Shown: in pieces, positions 34,582 through 42,938 of the stretch
Layout: every line of letters starts with the position of its first letter
Numbering within the stretch: the first letter of the stretch is position 1
Source: Actinomycetota bacterium
GTDB taxonomy: Bacteria > Actinomycetota > Actinomycetes > Mycobacteriales > Micromonosporaceae
Direction of reading: 5' to 3'
Length of the DNA: 64,000 nucleotides
Assembly (NCBI GenBank): GCA_005885555.1
Contig: VAWN01000087.1
Span: forward strand, 27,884-91,883
The notes under the pieces: generated by a model
Databases searched by the model: none
What the model was told of the DNA's origin: nothing
What the model saw: only the letters and a program-made list of their open reading frames with translations
Made by a program: the position numbers and the translations under genes

Positions 34582-37500
34582 TCAACCGATCGTGTAGCTG
34601 TACGGGATCGCGGCCAGTTCGTCCCCGCTGAGCACCGCGTTGGAGAACGTGTCCACGTAGAGCACGCCGCTGACCGCGGTGCCCGCCGCCCCGGTCGGGG
34701 TGATGGTCACCGTGATCGTGCCGGTCTGCCCGGGTTCCAGCACCAGCGGGGTGAACGGCGTGTCGGCGTTGGTGGCGAACAGCCAGGCGTCACCCGTGGT
34801 GGACGTCGCCGTGCTGTCGAACGCCTTGGTGTGCACCGACGCGCTGTATGTCGCGCTTCCGGTCACCGGCCCGTTCGTCGGCCCCAGCGCGGTCGGCGTC
34901 GCGCTCCACAACCCTTGGCTGACCCGGCCGGCGTCGAGCGTCGCGAGGGCGGTCAGGCCCTGCGGCTGCCCGTACAGCTCGGGTACGCCGTTGATGAGGG
35001 TGGATGCGTCGAAGTCCGCCGGCACGGTGGCCGACTGCTCGATGGTCAACGTGCGGGTCTGCGTGGGTACCAGCCATGTCGGACCCAGTTGCGTGACGTC
35101 GAACGGGATCGACGCGTTGGCGGTGGTACCGAGCTGGGTCACCAGATCGTAGTCGGTCAGCTGGGTGCTGCGCGGGTCGGCGAAGAACGCCGCCGGGGCG
35201 ACCCCGGTGTTGTGCACGGTCAGCGTCACCGCGATCGGCTTGCCGGCCGGTACCGTGCCGGACGGTACCCCGGCCGACGCCACGTCGACCGTGTTGAACC
35301 GCAGGTGCCCGGTGAACTTCTCGCTGAGCGAGGTACCCGAGACCGGGTTGTTCACGTCGAGGAACAGCACCCAGCGCCCGGCGGCGGGATCGCGCACGTA
35401 TCCCTGCAGCGTCTGCGACCCGACCAGGTTGCCGCTCGCGTCGGTCACCTGGTTGGTGGCCAGCGACAGCACCTGGTGGTCGGGCGAGAGCAGCGCGGCG
35501 AACAGCTGCTGGTTCGGGTCGCCGGCCAGGGTCAGGTCGACGCCCAGGTCCTTCTTCCCCTGCGCCACGTCGAAGACGTAGGTCAGCGACTGCTCGCCGA
35601 TCGTGCCGCGGCCGTTTCCGCCGGTGATCTGGCCGGTGAACGCGCCGCCGTCGGTCGACGCCGACAGCAGGGTCCGCAGGGTGAGCGGGATGCTCGTCTT
35701 CGTGCGGAACTGGTTGTCGATCTCGACGGCCGCGGACAGGTCACCCGCGTCGTCGGGCATCCTCGTCCGGACATGGAAGGTACCGGTCTCGCCCGGCCGC
35801 AGGGCCAGCGCCCGCGGGCTCACGTCGCCGAAGCTGGTGTACCTCGTCGCGGTGAACCGGTACAGCACGTTGCCGTGGAAGCCGGCGGGGCTCGCCGAGG
35901 CGAAGAACACCGCGGTCCAGGTACCCGGGGCGGGGAACCGCACGTCCACCTGCCCGTGGTTGCCGGCGCCCTGCGGTAGCGAGTGCGACTCGTACTCGCC
36001 GTTCGGCCCGATCAGCGCCAGCCGCACCGAGGACTGCCCGTTGGCGCCGCCACCCGGCCAGGACAGCACGCCGGTCAGGTGGTCGGCACCGACCGGTACC
36101 CGGAAGGTGGTCTGGTTGAACCGGCGCACGATCGGCCCGGCCGGGGTACCGATGCCGTCGGCGAAGCTCGGCGTGTTCGCCGACGTCACGTCCAGCGGGA
36201 TGCTCGCCGACACGTCGGACAGCGTGGTGTCGAGGATCCGGCCGTGTGCCGAGAGGACCTGGGTGAAGCCGCCGTTGTTGGTGACCTTCACCGGGATGTC
36301 CTGCCGGGCACCGGCGGCCGCGGTCGCGGTCAGCTGGGTGTCGCCGTTGCCCGCGGTGACCATCAGGCTGTCACCGTGCGCCTGCGGCTTGCCGTTGCTG
36401 TCCTTGACGGACATGGCCAGCTGGACCGCGCGGTAGGTGTTCATCTCGCCGGCACCCTGCTGGGTGGCCGGCAGGCCCAGGTCGGTCGCCGTGCTGGTGA
36501 GGATCTGCTTGACCAGCGCGGGGGAGGGGCGCACGCCGTTGTGGGTCTTCTTGTACGCCTCGATCACCAGCGCCGCGCCGCCCGCGATGAACGGGGCCGC
36601 CTCGCTGGTACCGCCGAAGTCCTCGATCGGCGACGGAGCGCCCTTGAAGTCGGTGCAGCCGGAGAAGCGCACCGCGTCGGGGGTGCAGATGGCCCAGCCG
36701 TCTTCGCCGGGTGCCACCAGGTCGGGTACCCGGCCGCGGGCGGTGGTGCCGGCCGACGAGATGGCCGAGGTGTTGTCGCTGGCCCACGAGGTGCCGAAGT
36801 TGCGGGTACCGGCGTAGCCGATCTGCGCCATGAGCCGGTAGTTGGTGACCGCCCCGGCGGAGATGACGTTCGGGTCCACGGCCGGGCTGCCCACGGTGTT
36901 GAACGGACCCGCGTCACCGGTCGAGGCGACGACGGTGACGCCCGCGGCGACCGCCGCGTCGTCGGCGAGCGCGGTCGGGTCGACGCCGTCGGTCGGGTAG
37001 GCGTTGCCGCCGAACGACTCGTTGATGACGTCGACGTTGTCGACCGTCACCGCGTAGTCGATGGCCTGGATGATCAGCGAGTTGATGACGAAGTCGGCCG
37101 AGCCGAAGACGTTGATGCCGACCAGGGAGGCGTCCGGCGCGATGCCCTTGACGCGGATGTTGCAGCCGGCCGGCAGCGGGTGCGCCGAGTTGACGAAGTT
37201 CGCCACGTCGTACACCTGCCGGCCCTGCGCGGCGATCGAGCTCGCGTCACCGAACGCCTCGGCGCCGCCGCCGCCCAGGTTCGGGTCGGTACCCGAGAAG
37301 TCCTGGTAGTCGGTGAACACCGGGGTGCCGTCGGCGCGGATGAAGTCGGGGTTCTTCGGGTCCAGACCGTCGGCGATCCAGGCCACCTTGACGTCCTTGC
37401 CGGTGGCCAGCTGGTGGGCCTGCGGCCGGGTCGGGTCCTGGAACTCGGTGTGCGTGGTCTGCAGCGCCTCGGGCTCCAGCAGCGGCTTGGCCGGGTCGGT

Positions 37501-37959
37501 CGGGCAGGTACCCGGGATCACGTGGTCCGGCGGCGCGGTGGCCGCGGCCTTCGCCTTGATGCCGGCCTTCTCCTTGGCGCTGAGCGGGTGGATGCGGACC
37601 ATCCGGTCGGGTACCACGGCGGCGACGCTCGGGTCGGCCTGCAGCGTGGCGGCCTGCGCATCGGTCATGTTCGCCGAGAAGCCGTTCACGACGGAGAACC
37701 GCTTCACGTTCGTGGCACCGCCGGCCCTGGCCTGGTCCACCAGTGGCGCCTGCTCGCTCTGGGTCACCATGCGACGCTGCGCGCCGGCGCCCCGGGCGGG
37801 CAGTTCCTGGTGCTGGTTGCGCAGGACGACGATGACCGGCTTGCGGTCACCGGCCGAAGGCGCCTTCGTGGTCGCGGCCCCGGCCGCGGTGGTGCTGGCC
37901 ATGACCAGCCCGCCGAGAGCCAGGACGACCAGCGCCTGGTACTTGCGTTTGACGTTCAC
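34582..37959 (-). CDS. large secreted S8 (subtilisin-like) protein with altered catalytic set
   Basis: 1125 residues, GTG with GAGAGGGG upstream. Signal peptide about 1-28; inhibitor-I9-like propeptide (about 40-125, VVNGFSANMTDAQAATLQADPSVAAVVPD). Catalytic-like domain about 185-510: Asp197 in VKVAWIADGLD, Asn313 in DVINESFGG, Ser452 in EDFGGTSEAAPFIAGG. The subtilisin HGT motif is absent; the equivalent position reads GGAEAFGDASSIAAQG (Glu234, Asp238), an ExxxD spacing like the Glu/Asp pair of sedolisins. The remaining 600 residues are beta-sandwich repeats probably for wall or substrate binding. May be a protease with a non-standard triad or a non-catalytic surface protein. Confidence 0.85.
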   Translation of the reverse strand: MNVKRKYQALVVLALGGLVMASTTAAGAATTKAPSAGDRKPVIVVLRNQHQELPARGAGAQRRMVTQSEQAPLVDQARAGGATNVKRFSVVNGFSANMTDAQAATLQADPSVAAVVPDRMVRIHPLSAKEKAGIKAKAAATAPPDHVIPGTCPTDPAKPLLEPEALQTTHTEFQDPTRPQAHQLATGKDVKVAWIADGLDPKNPDFIRADGTPVFTDYQDFSGTDPNLGGGGAEAFGDASSIAAQGRQVYDVANFVNSAHPLPAGCNIRVKGIAPDASLVGINVFGSADFVINSLIIQAIDYAVTVDNVDVINESFGGNAYPTDGVDPTALADDAAVAAGVTVVASTGDAGPFNTVGSPAVDPNVISAGAVTNYRLMAQIGYAGTRNFGTSWASDNTSAISSAGTTARGRVPDLVAPGEDGWAICTPDAVRFSGCTDFKGAPSPIEDFGGTSEAAPFIAGGAALVIEAYKKTHNGVRPSPALVKQILTSTATDLGLPATQQGAGEMNTYRAVQLAMSVKDSNGKPQAHGDSLMVTAGNGDTQLTATAAAGARQDIPVKVTNNGGFTQVLSAHGRILDTTLSDVSASIPLDVTSANTPSFADGIGTPAGPIVRRFNQTTFRVPVGADHLTGVLSWPGGGANGQSSVRLALIGPNGEYESHSLPQGAGNHGQVDVRFPAPGTWTAVFFASASPAGFHGNVLYRFTATRYTSFGDVSPRALALRPGETGTFHVRTRMPDDAGDLSAAVEIDNQFRTKTSIPLTLRTLLSASTDGGAFTGQITGGNGRGTIGEQSLTYVFDVAQGKKDLGVDLTLAGDPNQQLFAALLSPDHQVLSLATNQVTDASGNLVGSQTLQGYVRDPAAGRWVLFLDVNNPVSGTSLSEKFTGHLRFNTVDVASAGVPSGTVPAGKPIAVTLTVHNTGVAPAAFFADPRSTQLTDYDLVTQLGTTANASIPFDVTQLGPTWLVPTQTRTLTIEQSATVPADFDASTLINGVPELYGQPQGLTALATLDAGRVSQGLWSATPTALGPTNGPVTGSATYSASVHTKAFDSTATSTTGDAWLFATNADTPFTPLVLEPGQTGTITVTITPTGAAGTAVSGVLYVDTFSNAVLSGDELAAIPYSYTIG

Positions 37960-38550
37960 GCTGCCCCTCTCGTCGCAGCGACCAGCTGCGCCTTAGCCAC
38001 CCTGAGACGACCGTGCCGGCCACTTCCGGGGTGTCCGCACCCGGGCAGCGCAGTCGTCGGATGGCAGGCTAACGGTGGGCAGATCCGATGTCACGACCGG
38101 CCAGGGTGCGGCGCCAGATCGAGGGTGTGGTTAGGGTCGGCAATCATCGGAGAGTATCGATTCATTGACGGGACGTGCGCGGGCACCGGTACATCCGGAA
38201 AACCGCGGTGCCCAGCCGCCACACCGGGTGTGGCCGCCGCGGCCCGGCGTGCGCCCGGCGCACCCCGCGGCAGGGGGTTGCCGGAGCTGGTGGGTCGCTG
38301 GGGGGCATCGTCGCAGTCTTGCGCCATGGCGGGCCGGCGGCAGCCGGTCAGCCCGGTGCTTTCCGGGGCGGGGCCGGGCGATGCCATCCCGGGCACCCGG
38401 TGCGGGGCGGACACGAAAGGAGCCGATCGCCCACGGGGGAAGACGATCGGCTCCTACAACACACACACTACTTGAGGACGCAACTACTCGTCCACCCCGT
38501 GGGACACAAGTGTTTCTCAGGTACTCAGAATGCTCACGACTTGCCGGCCG
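37960..38550. other. 590-bp intergenic region
   Basis: Holds the promoter region of the protease gene on its left and the terminator of the flavin reductase (38419-38454) on its right. The middle is G+C-rich without a supported gene; weak open frames on both strands lack ribosome binding sites. Confidence 0.6.
38419..38454 (-). terminator. hairpin terminator of the flavin reductase gene
   Basis: 11-bp perfect stem GGAGCCGATCG / CGATCGGCTCC with a 14-base loop, followed on the minus strand by TTTCGTG. Lies about 95 bases past the reductase stop. Confidence 0.65.
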
Positions 38551-39198
38551 TCAGGCGCTGATCTCGACCCGGTCGATGGCCGGGTCGGGCCGCTCGCCGA
38601 GGAACTCGATCCAGGCCTTCTTCGCGCACGGGTAGTGTTTGGCCGCCTCGACCAGGTCGATGAACCCGACGATCGTCTGCTCGAACCGGATCCGCAGGCT
38701 GTCGTCGCCCAGCTCACCGTTGACGTTCAGCGCCTGGTTGGCGTTGGCGAGGGAGAACATGTCGGGGTACACCCGGGCGCCGAGGTGCTCCAGCGGTACC
38801 CGCAGCGCCCACAGGCCGCGGTTGCCGCCGATCGCCGACGGGGAGGCGGACATCAGCAGGCAGTGCCGGCCGTTGAACGGCTGCGGCCGGAACCGCGACA
38901 CCCAGTCGATGACGTTCTTCAACCCGCCGGGCAACGACGCGTTGTACTCCGGCGAGCACACGATGAACGCGTCGCTGGCCTCCAGCCGCTGCCGCAGCCG
39001 GGTCGGACCGGGCGGTATCCCGGCGGCGTCCTCGACGTCCTGGTCATAGGCCGGTGCATCGAAGTCGGCCATCGTGGTCAGGTCCACCTCGCCACCGTGC
39101 CGGCGGATCATCTCGCCGGCGTACCGGGCCAGCCGGCTGTTGATGGACTGTTCCCGCAGCGCCCCCGAGAACACGAGGAACCTCAGGTCGGTCACCAT
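38551..39198 (-). CDS. NADPH-dependent FMN reductase family protein
   Basis: 215 residues from ATG 39198, leaderless after TACCGT (6 bases). Flavodoxin-like fold: RFLVFSGALREQSINSRLARYA (FMN phosphate loop), DAFIVCSPEYNASLPGGLKNVIDWVSR (the SPEYNxSxPGxLKNxIDW signature) and HCLLMSASPSAIGGNRGLWALRVPLEHLGARVYP. Reduces quinones, chromate or azo compounds with NAD(P)H and FMN in the cytosol. A C-terminal extension ERPDPAIDRVEISA is longer than in many relatives. Divergent from the ArfB-type gene. Confidence 0.92.
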   Translation of the reverse strand: MVTDLRFLVFSGALREQSINSRLARYAGEMIRRHGGEVDLTTMADFDAPAYDQDVEDAAGIPPGPTRLRQRLEASDAFIVCSPEYNASLPGGLKNVIDWVSRFRPQPFNGRHCLLMSASPSAIGGNRGLWALRVPLEHLGARVYPDMFSLANANQALNVNGELGDDSLRIRFEQTIVGFIDLVEAAKHYPCAKKAWIEFLGERPDPAIDRVEISA

Positions 39199-39271
39199 GT
39201 GATCACGGTACCCCCGGGTGGGCGCTCCTGGACCTGGTTTGCCCGGCTCGCCGGGATGGGAGGCTTGGGGC

Positions 39272-39694
39272 GTGGAGGAGTTGGCGGTCACCCGGGCGGT
39301 GTCGATCCCACGTGGGGAACTGACCTGGCGCTTCTCCCGTTCCAGCGGTCCGGGCGGGCAGTCGGTGAACACCTCGGACTCGCGGGTCGAGCTGCGCTTC
39401 GACCTGGCCGGCACGCAGGCGGTACCGCAGCCGTTGAAGGACCGTGCCCTGCGCCGGCTGGCCGACCGGCTCGTCGACGGGGTGCTCGTGGTGACCGCGG
39501 CCGAGCACCGCTCGCAGCTGCAGAACCGGCGCGCGGCCGAGGCCCGCCTCGTGGCGTTGCTCGCGGCTGCCATCGCGCCGCCCGGTCCGGCCCGGCGGGC
39601 CACCCGGCCGACCCGGACCGCGGTGGAACGGCGCCTGGACAGCAAACGGCGGCACGGTCAGAACAAACGGCTTCGCCGCCCTCCCGTGGAGTGA
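39272..39694 (+). CDS. arfB: ArfB/YaeJ-type peptidyl-tRNA hydrolase, ribosome rescue
   Basis: 140 residues from GTG 39272 with GGGAGG 8 bases upstream. Release-factor-like domain with the GGQ loop in RFSRSSGPGGQSVNTSDSRVELRFD and a basic C-terminal tail RRLDSKRRHGQNKRLRRPP that inserts into the empty mRNA channel of stalled ribosomes in ArfB. Complete and of normal length. Rescues non-stop ribosomes by hydrolysing peptidyl-tRNA. Confidence 0.92.
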   Translation: MEELAVTRAVSIPRGELTWRFSRSSGPGGQSVNTSDSRVELRFDLAGTQAVPQPLKDRALRRLADRLVDGVLVVTAAEHRSQLQNRRAAEARLVALLAAAIAPPGPARRATRPTRTAVERRLDSKRRHGQNKRLRRPPVE

Positions 39695-39738
39695 AACGCG
39701 ACGCCTCGCCGGCCAGCTCGACATGCTTACATGTATGA

Positions 39739-41118
39739 ATGCGTCGCCCGGCCGTCCTCGCGCTGTCCCTTGCTCTCATACCCGGTTCGCTCGCGGTCGC
39801 CAGCCCGGCACGCGCGCACGCGCCGGACCCGGCCGACCGGGCCGGCTTCTGGTCGGTGATGACCCCGGCGGCCAAACTCGCGGCGCGCACCGACCGGCGC
39901 CCGGTCGCCGGCGGGCTCTACGACGCCGTGGCCGGCCAGACGTTCATCAGCTGGGGCGGTGTGCACGAGGACAACTACGTCCAGGCGTACGACCACCGCA
40001 CCGGTACCTGGTCGGCGCCGGTACGGGTGGGCGACGGGGCGGACGACTCGCACAACTATCCGACGATGGTGCAGGCACCGGACGGGCACCTGCTGGTCTT
40101 CCACAACCTGCACAACACGCAGCTGTTCGTGGCCCGGTCCCCGTACCCGCATTCGATCGACGGCACGTGGACCGAGCAGGCCGTCACCGCGGGCGACGGA
40201 GCCACCTACCCGATGCCGTTCGTCGCCGACGACGGTACCGTCTTCGTCTTCATCCGGGAGACCGCCCGGGACCTGGACCGCGTGTCGCCGGTGGACCTGC
40301 GGCCGATGAAGTACGTGCGGTCCACCGACAGCGGGGTCACCTGGAGCAACACGTCGCAGCTCACCGGTGACCGGTACGCGATCGCGCCGACCGGCCGGCC
40401 GGACAACATGAACGAGATCTACATCGGGCAGCTGCGCCACGAGCCGGCGCGCTCCGGTGTCCCGGAACGGGTGCTCATCGTCTACACCCTGGCCGGTGGC
40501 GGCGCCGAGGGGCACCTGCACGACCGGTACCACAAGAACATCTACTACACCTACTTCACCCCGGCGGACCTGCACTTCCACGCGGCCGACGGGCGCGACC
40601 TCGGTACCCGGATCGACGACGCCGAACAGGAGGCGTACCTGAAGGTCGCGGACACGCCCTTCCTCGCCGCGCCGTTCCAGCGTTCGCCGGACTACATCTC
40701 GCTGGTCGGCGAGGTGCTGCCCGGCCTGCCGTTCGTGGTGTGGATGCAGTTCGACCCGACCGGGGTGCTGCACGACAACCTGGCCGTGGCCACCCCGGGC
40801 GGCTGGCGTACCAGCGAGGTCGGTACCGGTGAACGGGTGCGCGACATGGAGCCGCTGGGCCTGCTCGGCTGGCGCGTCTACGCGACCGCGGAGCCGCCAC
40901 CCGGCCAGGACCCGAGCGGTATCCGGACGTTCCTGACCCTGCCGGGGCTCTTCTGGGTGGCCGGGCCGGTGATCCCGACGGCCGGGCCGGTGCAGCGCGT
41001 CGAGGTCATCGGCGACCACCGCGACCCGGCCCGGATCCTCGCCACCGGCGCGAGCAGCGCGCGTGACGTGGGTACCGCCGACGGGGACGTCTACGTCGCC
41101 GGGCTCACCTGGGGCTGA
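39739..41118 (+). CDS. secreted BNR-repeat protein
   Basis: 459 residues. Signal peptide 1-26 (RRPAVLALSLALIPGSLAVASPARA). Five- to seven-bladed propeller character with BNR-like units: HRTGTWSAPVRVG, YVRSTDSGVTWSNTSQL, plus DDSHNYPTMVQAPDGHLLVFHNLHN. Such BNR-4 proteins include polysaccharide lyases of the ulvan or rhamnogalacturonan type and uncharacterised glycan-binding proteins; catalytic residues cannot be assigned. ATG 39739 follows TTACAT (39727-39732) at leaderless distance. Overlaps the convergent lipid kinase gene by 14 bases. Confidence 0.8.
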   Translation: MRRPAVLALSLALIPGSLAVASPARAHAPDPADRAGFWSVMTPAAKLAARTDRRPVAGGLYDAVAGQTFISWGGVHEDNYVQAYDHRTGTWSAPVRVGDGADDSHNYPTMVQAPDGHLLVFHNLHNTQLFVARSPYPHSIDGTWTEQAVTAGDGATYPMPFVADDGTVFVFIRETARDLDRVSPVDLRPMKYVRSTDSGVTWSNTSQLTGDRYAIAPTGRPDNMNEIYIGQLRHEPARSGVPERVLIVYTLAGGGAEGHLHDRYHKNIYYTYFTPADLHFHAADGRDLGTRIDDAEQEAYLKVADTPFLAAPFQRSPDYISLVGEVLPGLPFVVWMQFDPTGVLHDNLAVATPGGWRTSEVGTGERVRDMEPLGLLGWRVYATAEPPPGQDPSGIRTFLTLPGLFWVAGPVIPTAGPVQRVEVIGDHRDPARILATGASSARDVGTADGDVYVAGLTWG

Positions 41119-42043
41119 CCCCGTCGGGTACGCAGAGCCAGAGGGCGCCGGGGCGGATCGTCACGTCCATGGTCCGGGCCGGTTCGATCAGGTCGCCGTC
41201 CAGTTCCCGCGGCTGCGGCCGGTTGCTGAACACCTCGACGTGCCGGGCCCGGAACGTCTCCATCCGTTGCACGTCGCGGCGGCGGCGCAGTATCCCCCAG
41301 GCCATCGCGAACCAGTGGCCGAGCGTGTGCGGGGTGAGTACCGCGACGTCGAGCCAGCCGTCGTCGGGTCGCGCGTCGGGCAGCAGCGGGATGCCGCCCT
41401 GCAGCCGGCCGACGTTGCCGACGAGGACGGTACGGGCGCGGCGGCGGATCGGCTTGCCGCCGTCGAGCCGGATCCGTACCCGGATCGGCCGGCGCCGCAG
41501 GTGCCGTACCCCGGCGAAGACGTAGGCGACCCAGCCGATCCGCTTCTTCAGGTCCTCCGAGGTCGCGTCGATCATCTCGGCGTCGAAGCCCATGCCGGCC
41601 ATCACCGTGAAGTAGGTGTTGCCGCAGTACCCGAGGTCGATGCGGCGCCGGTTCCCGGTGACCGCGACCCGGACGCCCTCGGCCACCCCGGACGGGAGGG
41701 CCAGGTTGGTGGCGAGCAGGTTTCCGGTGCCGGAGGGCAGGATCGCCAACGCCACGTCGGTGCCGGCGAGGGTACCGGCGCAGGCCATCACGGTACCGTC
41801 GCCGCCGCAGGCGAAGACCACCGCGGCGCCGCGCTGCACCGCCTCGGCCGTCTGCCCGCAGCCCGGGTCTTCCCGAGTGGTCTCCAGCCAGTGCGGCTCC
41901 GGCCAGCCGGCCTCGGCGAGCACCGCGCAGATCTCCCGGCGCCGGCCCTCCAGATCGGTGACCTTCGAGGGGTTGACCACCACGGCCGACTGCGGCCCGG
42001 CCGCCTCCCGCGTCGCCTCGGACGCGGAAGCGGCCTGGGTCAT
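41105..42043 (-). CDS. diacylglycerol/sphingosine kinase family lipid kinase
   Basis: 312 residues. DAGK catalytic domain: AVVVNPSKVTDLEGRRREI, VVFACGGDGTVMACAGTL (nucleotide-binding GGDGT), ILPSGTGNLLATNLALP and the C-terminal YegS-like part DLGYCGNTYFTVMAGMGFDAEMI and RELDGDLIEPARTMDVTIRPGAL. Phosphorylates diacylglycerol or a related lipid at the inner membrane face. The ATG overlaps the stop of the DUF1206 gene (ATGA), so these two are translationally coupled; a double PAP2 phosphatase gene begins divergently nearby, suggesting a lipid phosphorylation/dephosphorylation theme. Confidence 0.92.
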   Translation of the reverse strand: MTQAASASEATREAAGPQSAVVVNPSKVTDLEGRRREICAVLAEAGWPEPHWLETTREDPGCGQTAEAVQRGAAVVFACGGDGTVMACAGTLAGTDVALAILPSGTGNLLATNLALPSGVAEGVRVAVTGNRRRIDLGYCGNTYFTVMAGMGFDAEMIDATSEDLKKRIGWVAYVFAGVRHLRRRPIRVRIRLDGGKPIRRRARTVLVGNVGRLQGGIPLLPDARPDDGWLDVAVLTPHTLGHWFAMAWGILRRRRDVQRMETFRARHVEVFSNRPQPRELDGDLIEPARTMDVTIRPGALWLCVPDGVSPR

Positions 42044-42861
42044 GTGGTCACCTTCCGGTAGCGCGACTGCAGGAAACAATAGATCCCGAAGGCCGCGAAG
42101 CCGACCGCGACGAGGATCAGCAGCCACTGACCGAACGGCTGCGCGATGAGCGTGCGCAGCGCGGTGTCCAGCCCGCGCGACTTGGCCGGGTTGTTGCTGA
42201 GCGCCGCGTCGGCGAGCAGCAGGCCGACGATCGCGAACGCGACGCCCTTCGCGATGTACCCGAACTGGCCGAGCCGGCGGGCGCTCTGCCGGGTCGCCTC
42301 GTTCATCCGGTAGGTCATCAGGCGGCGCTCGAACATCCGCTTGGCGCCGTAGATCGCCAGGCCCACGCCGAGGGCGAGGATCGCGAGGCCGGCGACGGCG
42401 ACCAGGAACTGGCCGAACGGGTGGGCCAGCACGCCCGCGGTCGCCCGCTGCTGCTGTTGCGCACTGGAGGTCGGCGCGCCGACGACGATCTTGTATGAGG
42501 TCCAGGCCAGCGCGGCGTAGATGATGGTACGGCCGAGGGAGGCCAGGCGTTCGAGGTTGCGGTGCCGTTCGGCCACGTGCCCGACCGCGGCCAGCAGGAG
42601 CTGCCAGATCGCCATCGCGGCGAGCCCGACGGTCACCAGGATCAGCAGGAACCGGCCGAACGGCTGGCGGACCAGCGTCTGGAACGCGCCGGACTGGGAG
42701 TTCTCCCCGGCCGGCCTGCCGAGCGCGAGCTGGACGGCCAGCCATGCGACGGCCAGGTGCAGCAGTCCGTACCCGACGAACCCGATCCGGAAGGCAATCT
42801 CCAGCGGTCGGCTGGTCGCGACGCGCTGCGCGCCGCGGCGGGCACTGTTCGCTACGGTCAT
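42040..42861 (-). CDS. DUF1206 membrane protein, three repeats
   Basis: 273 residues with six membrane helices arranged as three DUF1206 repeats, each with a GYxxKG-like and HPFGQ-like pattern: IGFVGYGLLHLAVAWLAVQ then QPFGRFLL; LGRTIIYAALAWTSYKIV then HPFGQFLV; FGYIAKGVAFAIVGLLL then QPFGQWLL. Function unknown, typical for actinobacteria. Stop overlaps the DAG-kinase start. Confidence 0.9.
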   Translation of the reverse strand: MTVANSARRGAQRVATSRPLEIAFRIGFVGYGLLHLAVAWLAVQLALGRPAGENSQSGAFQTLVRQPFGRFLLILVTVGLAAMAIWQLLLAAVGHVAERHRNLERLASLGRTIIYAALAWTSYKIVVGAPTSSAQQQQRATAGVLAHPFGQFLVAVAGLAILALGVGLAIYGAKRMFERRLMTYRMNEATRQSARRLGQFGYIAKGVAFAIVGLLLADAALSNNPAKSRGLDTALRTLIAQPFGQWLLILVAVGFAAFGIYCFLQSRYRKVTT

Positions 42862-42938
42862 GCCGTCATGAGTGCCCGCTCAGGCCGGGGGTCCAAACAC
42901 GGGTGTGGATGCCATCGGTACCGGGTACTCAGCGATCC

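Noticed and set aside
37960-38550. Short open frames on both strands of the intergenic region
   Set aside because: No start signals and biased composition only; the hairpin there serves as terminator for the neighbour.
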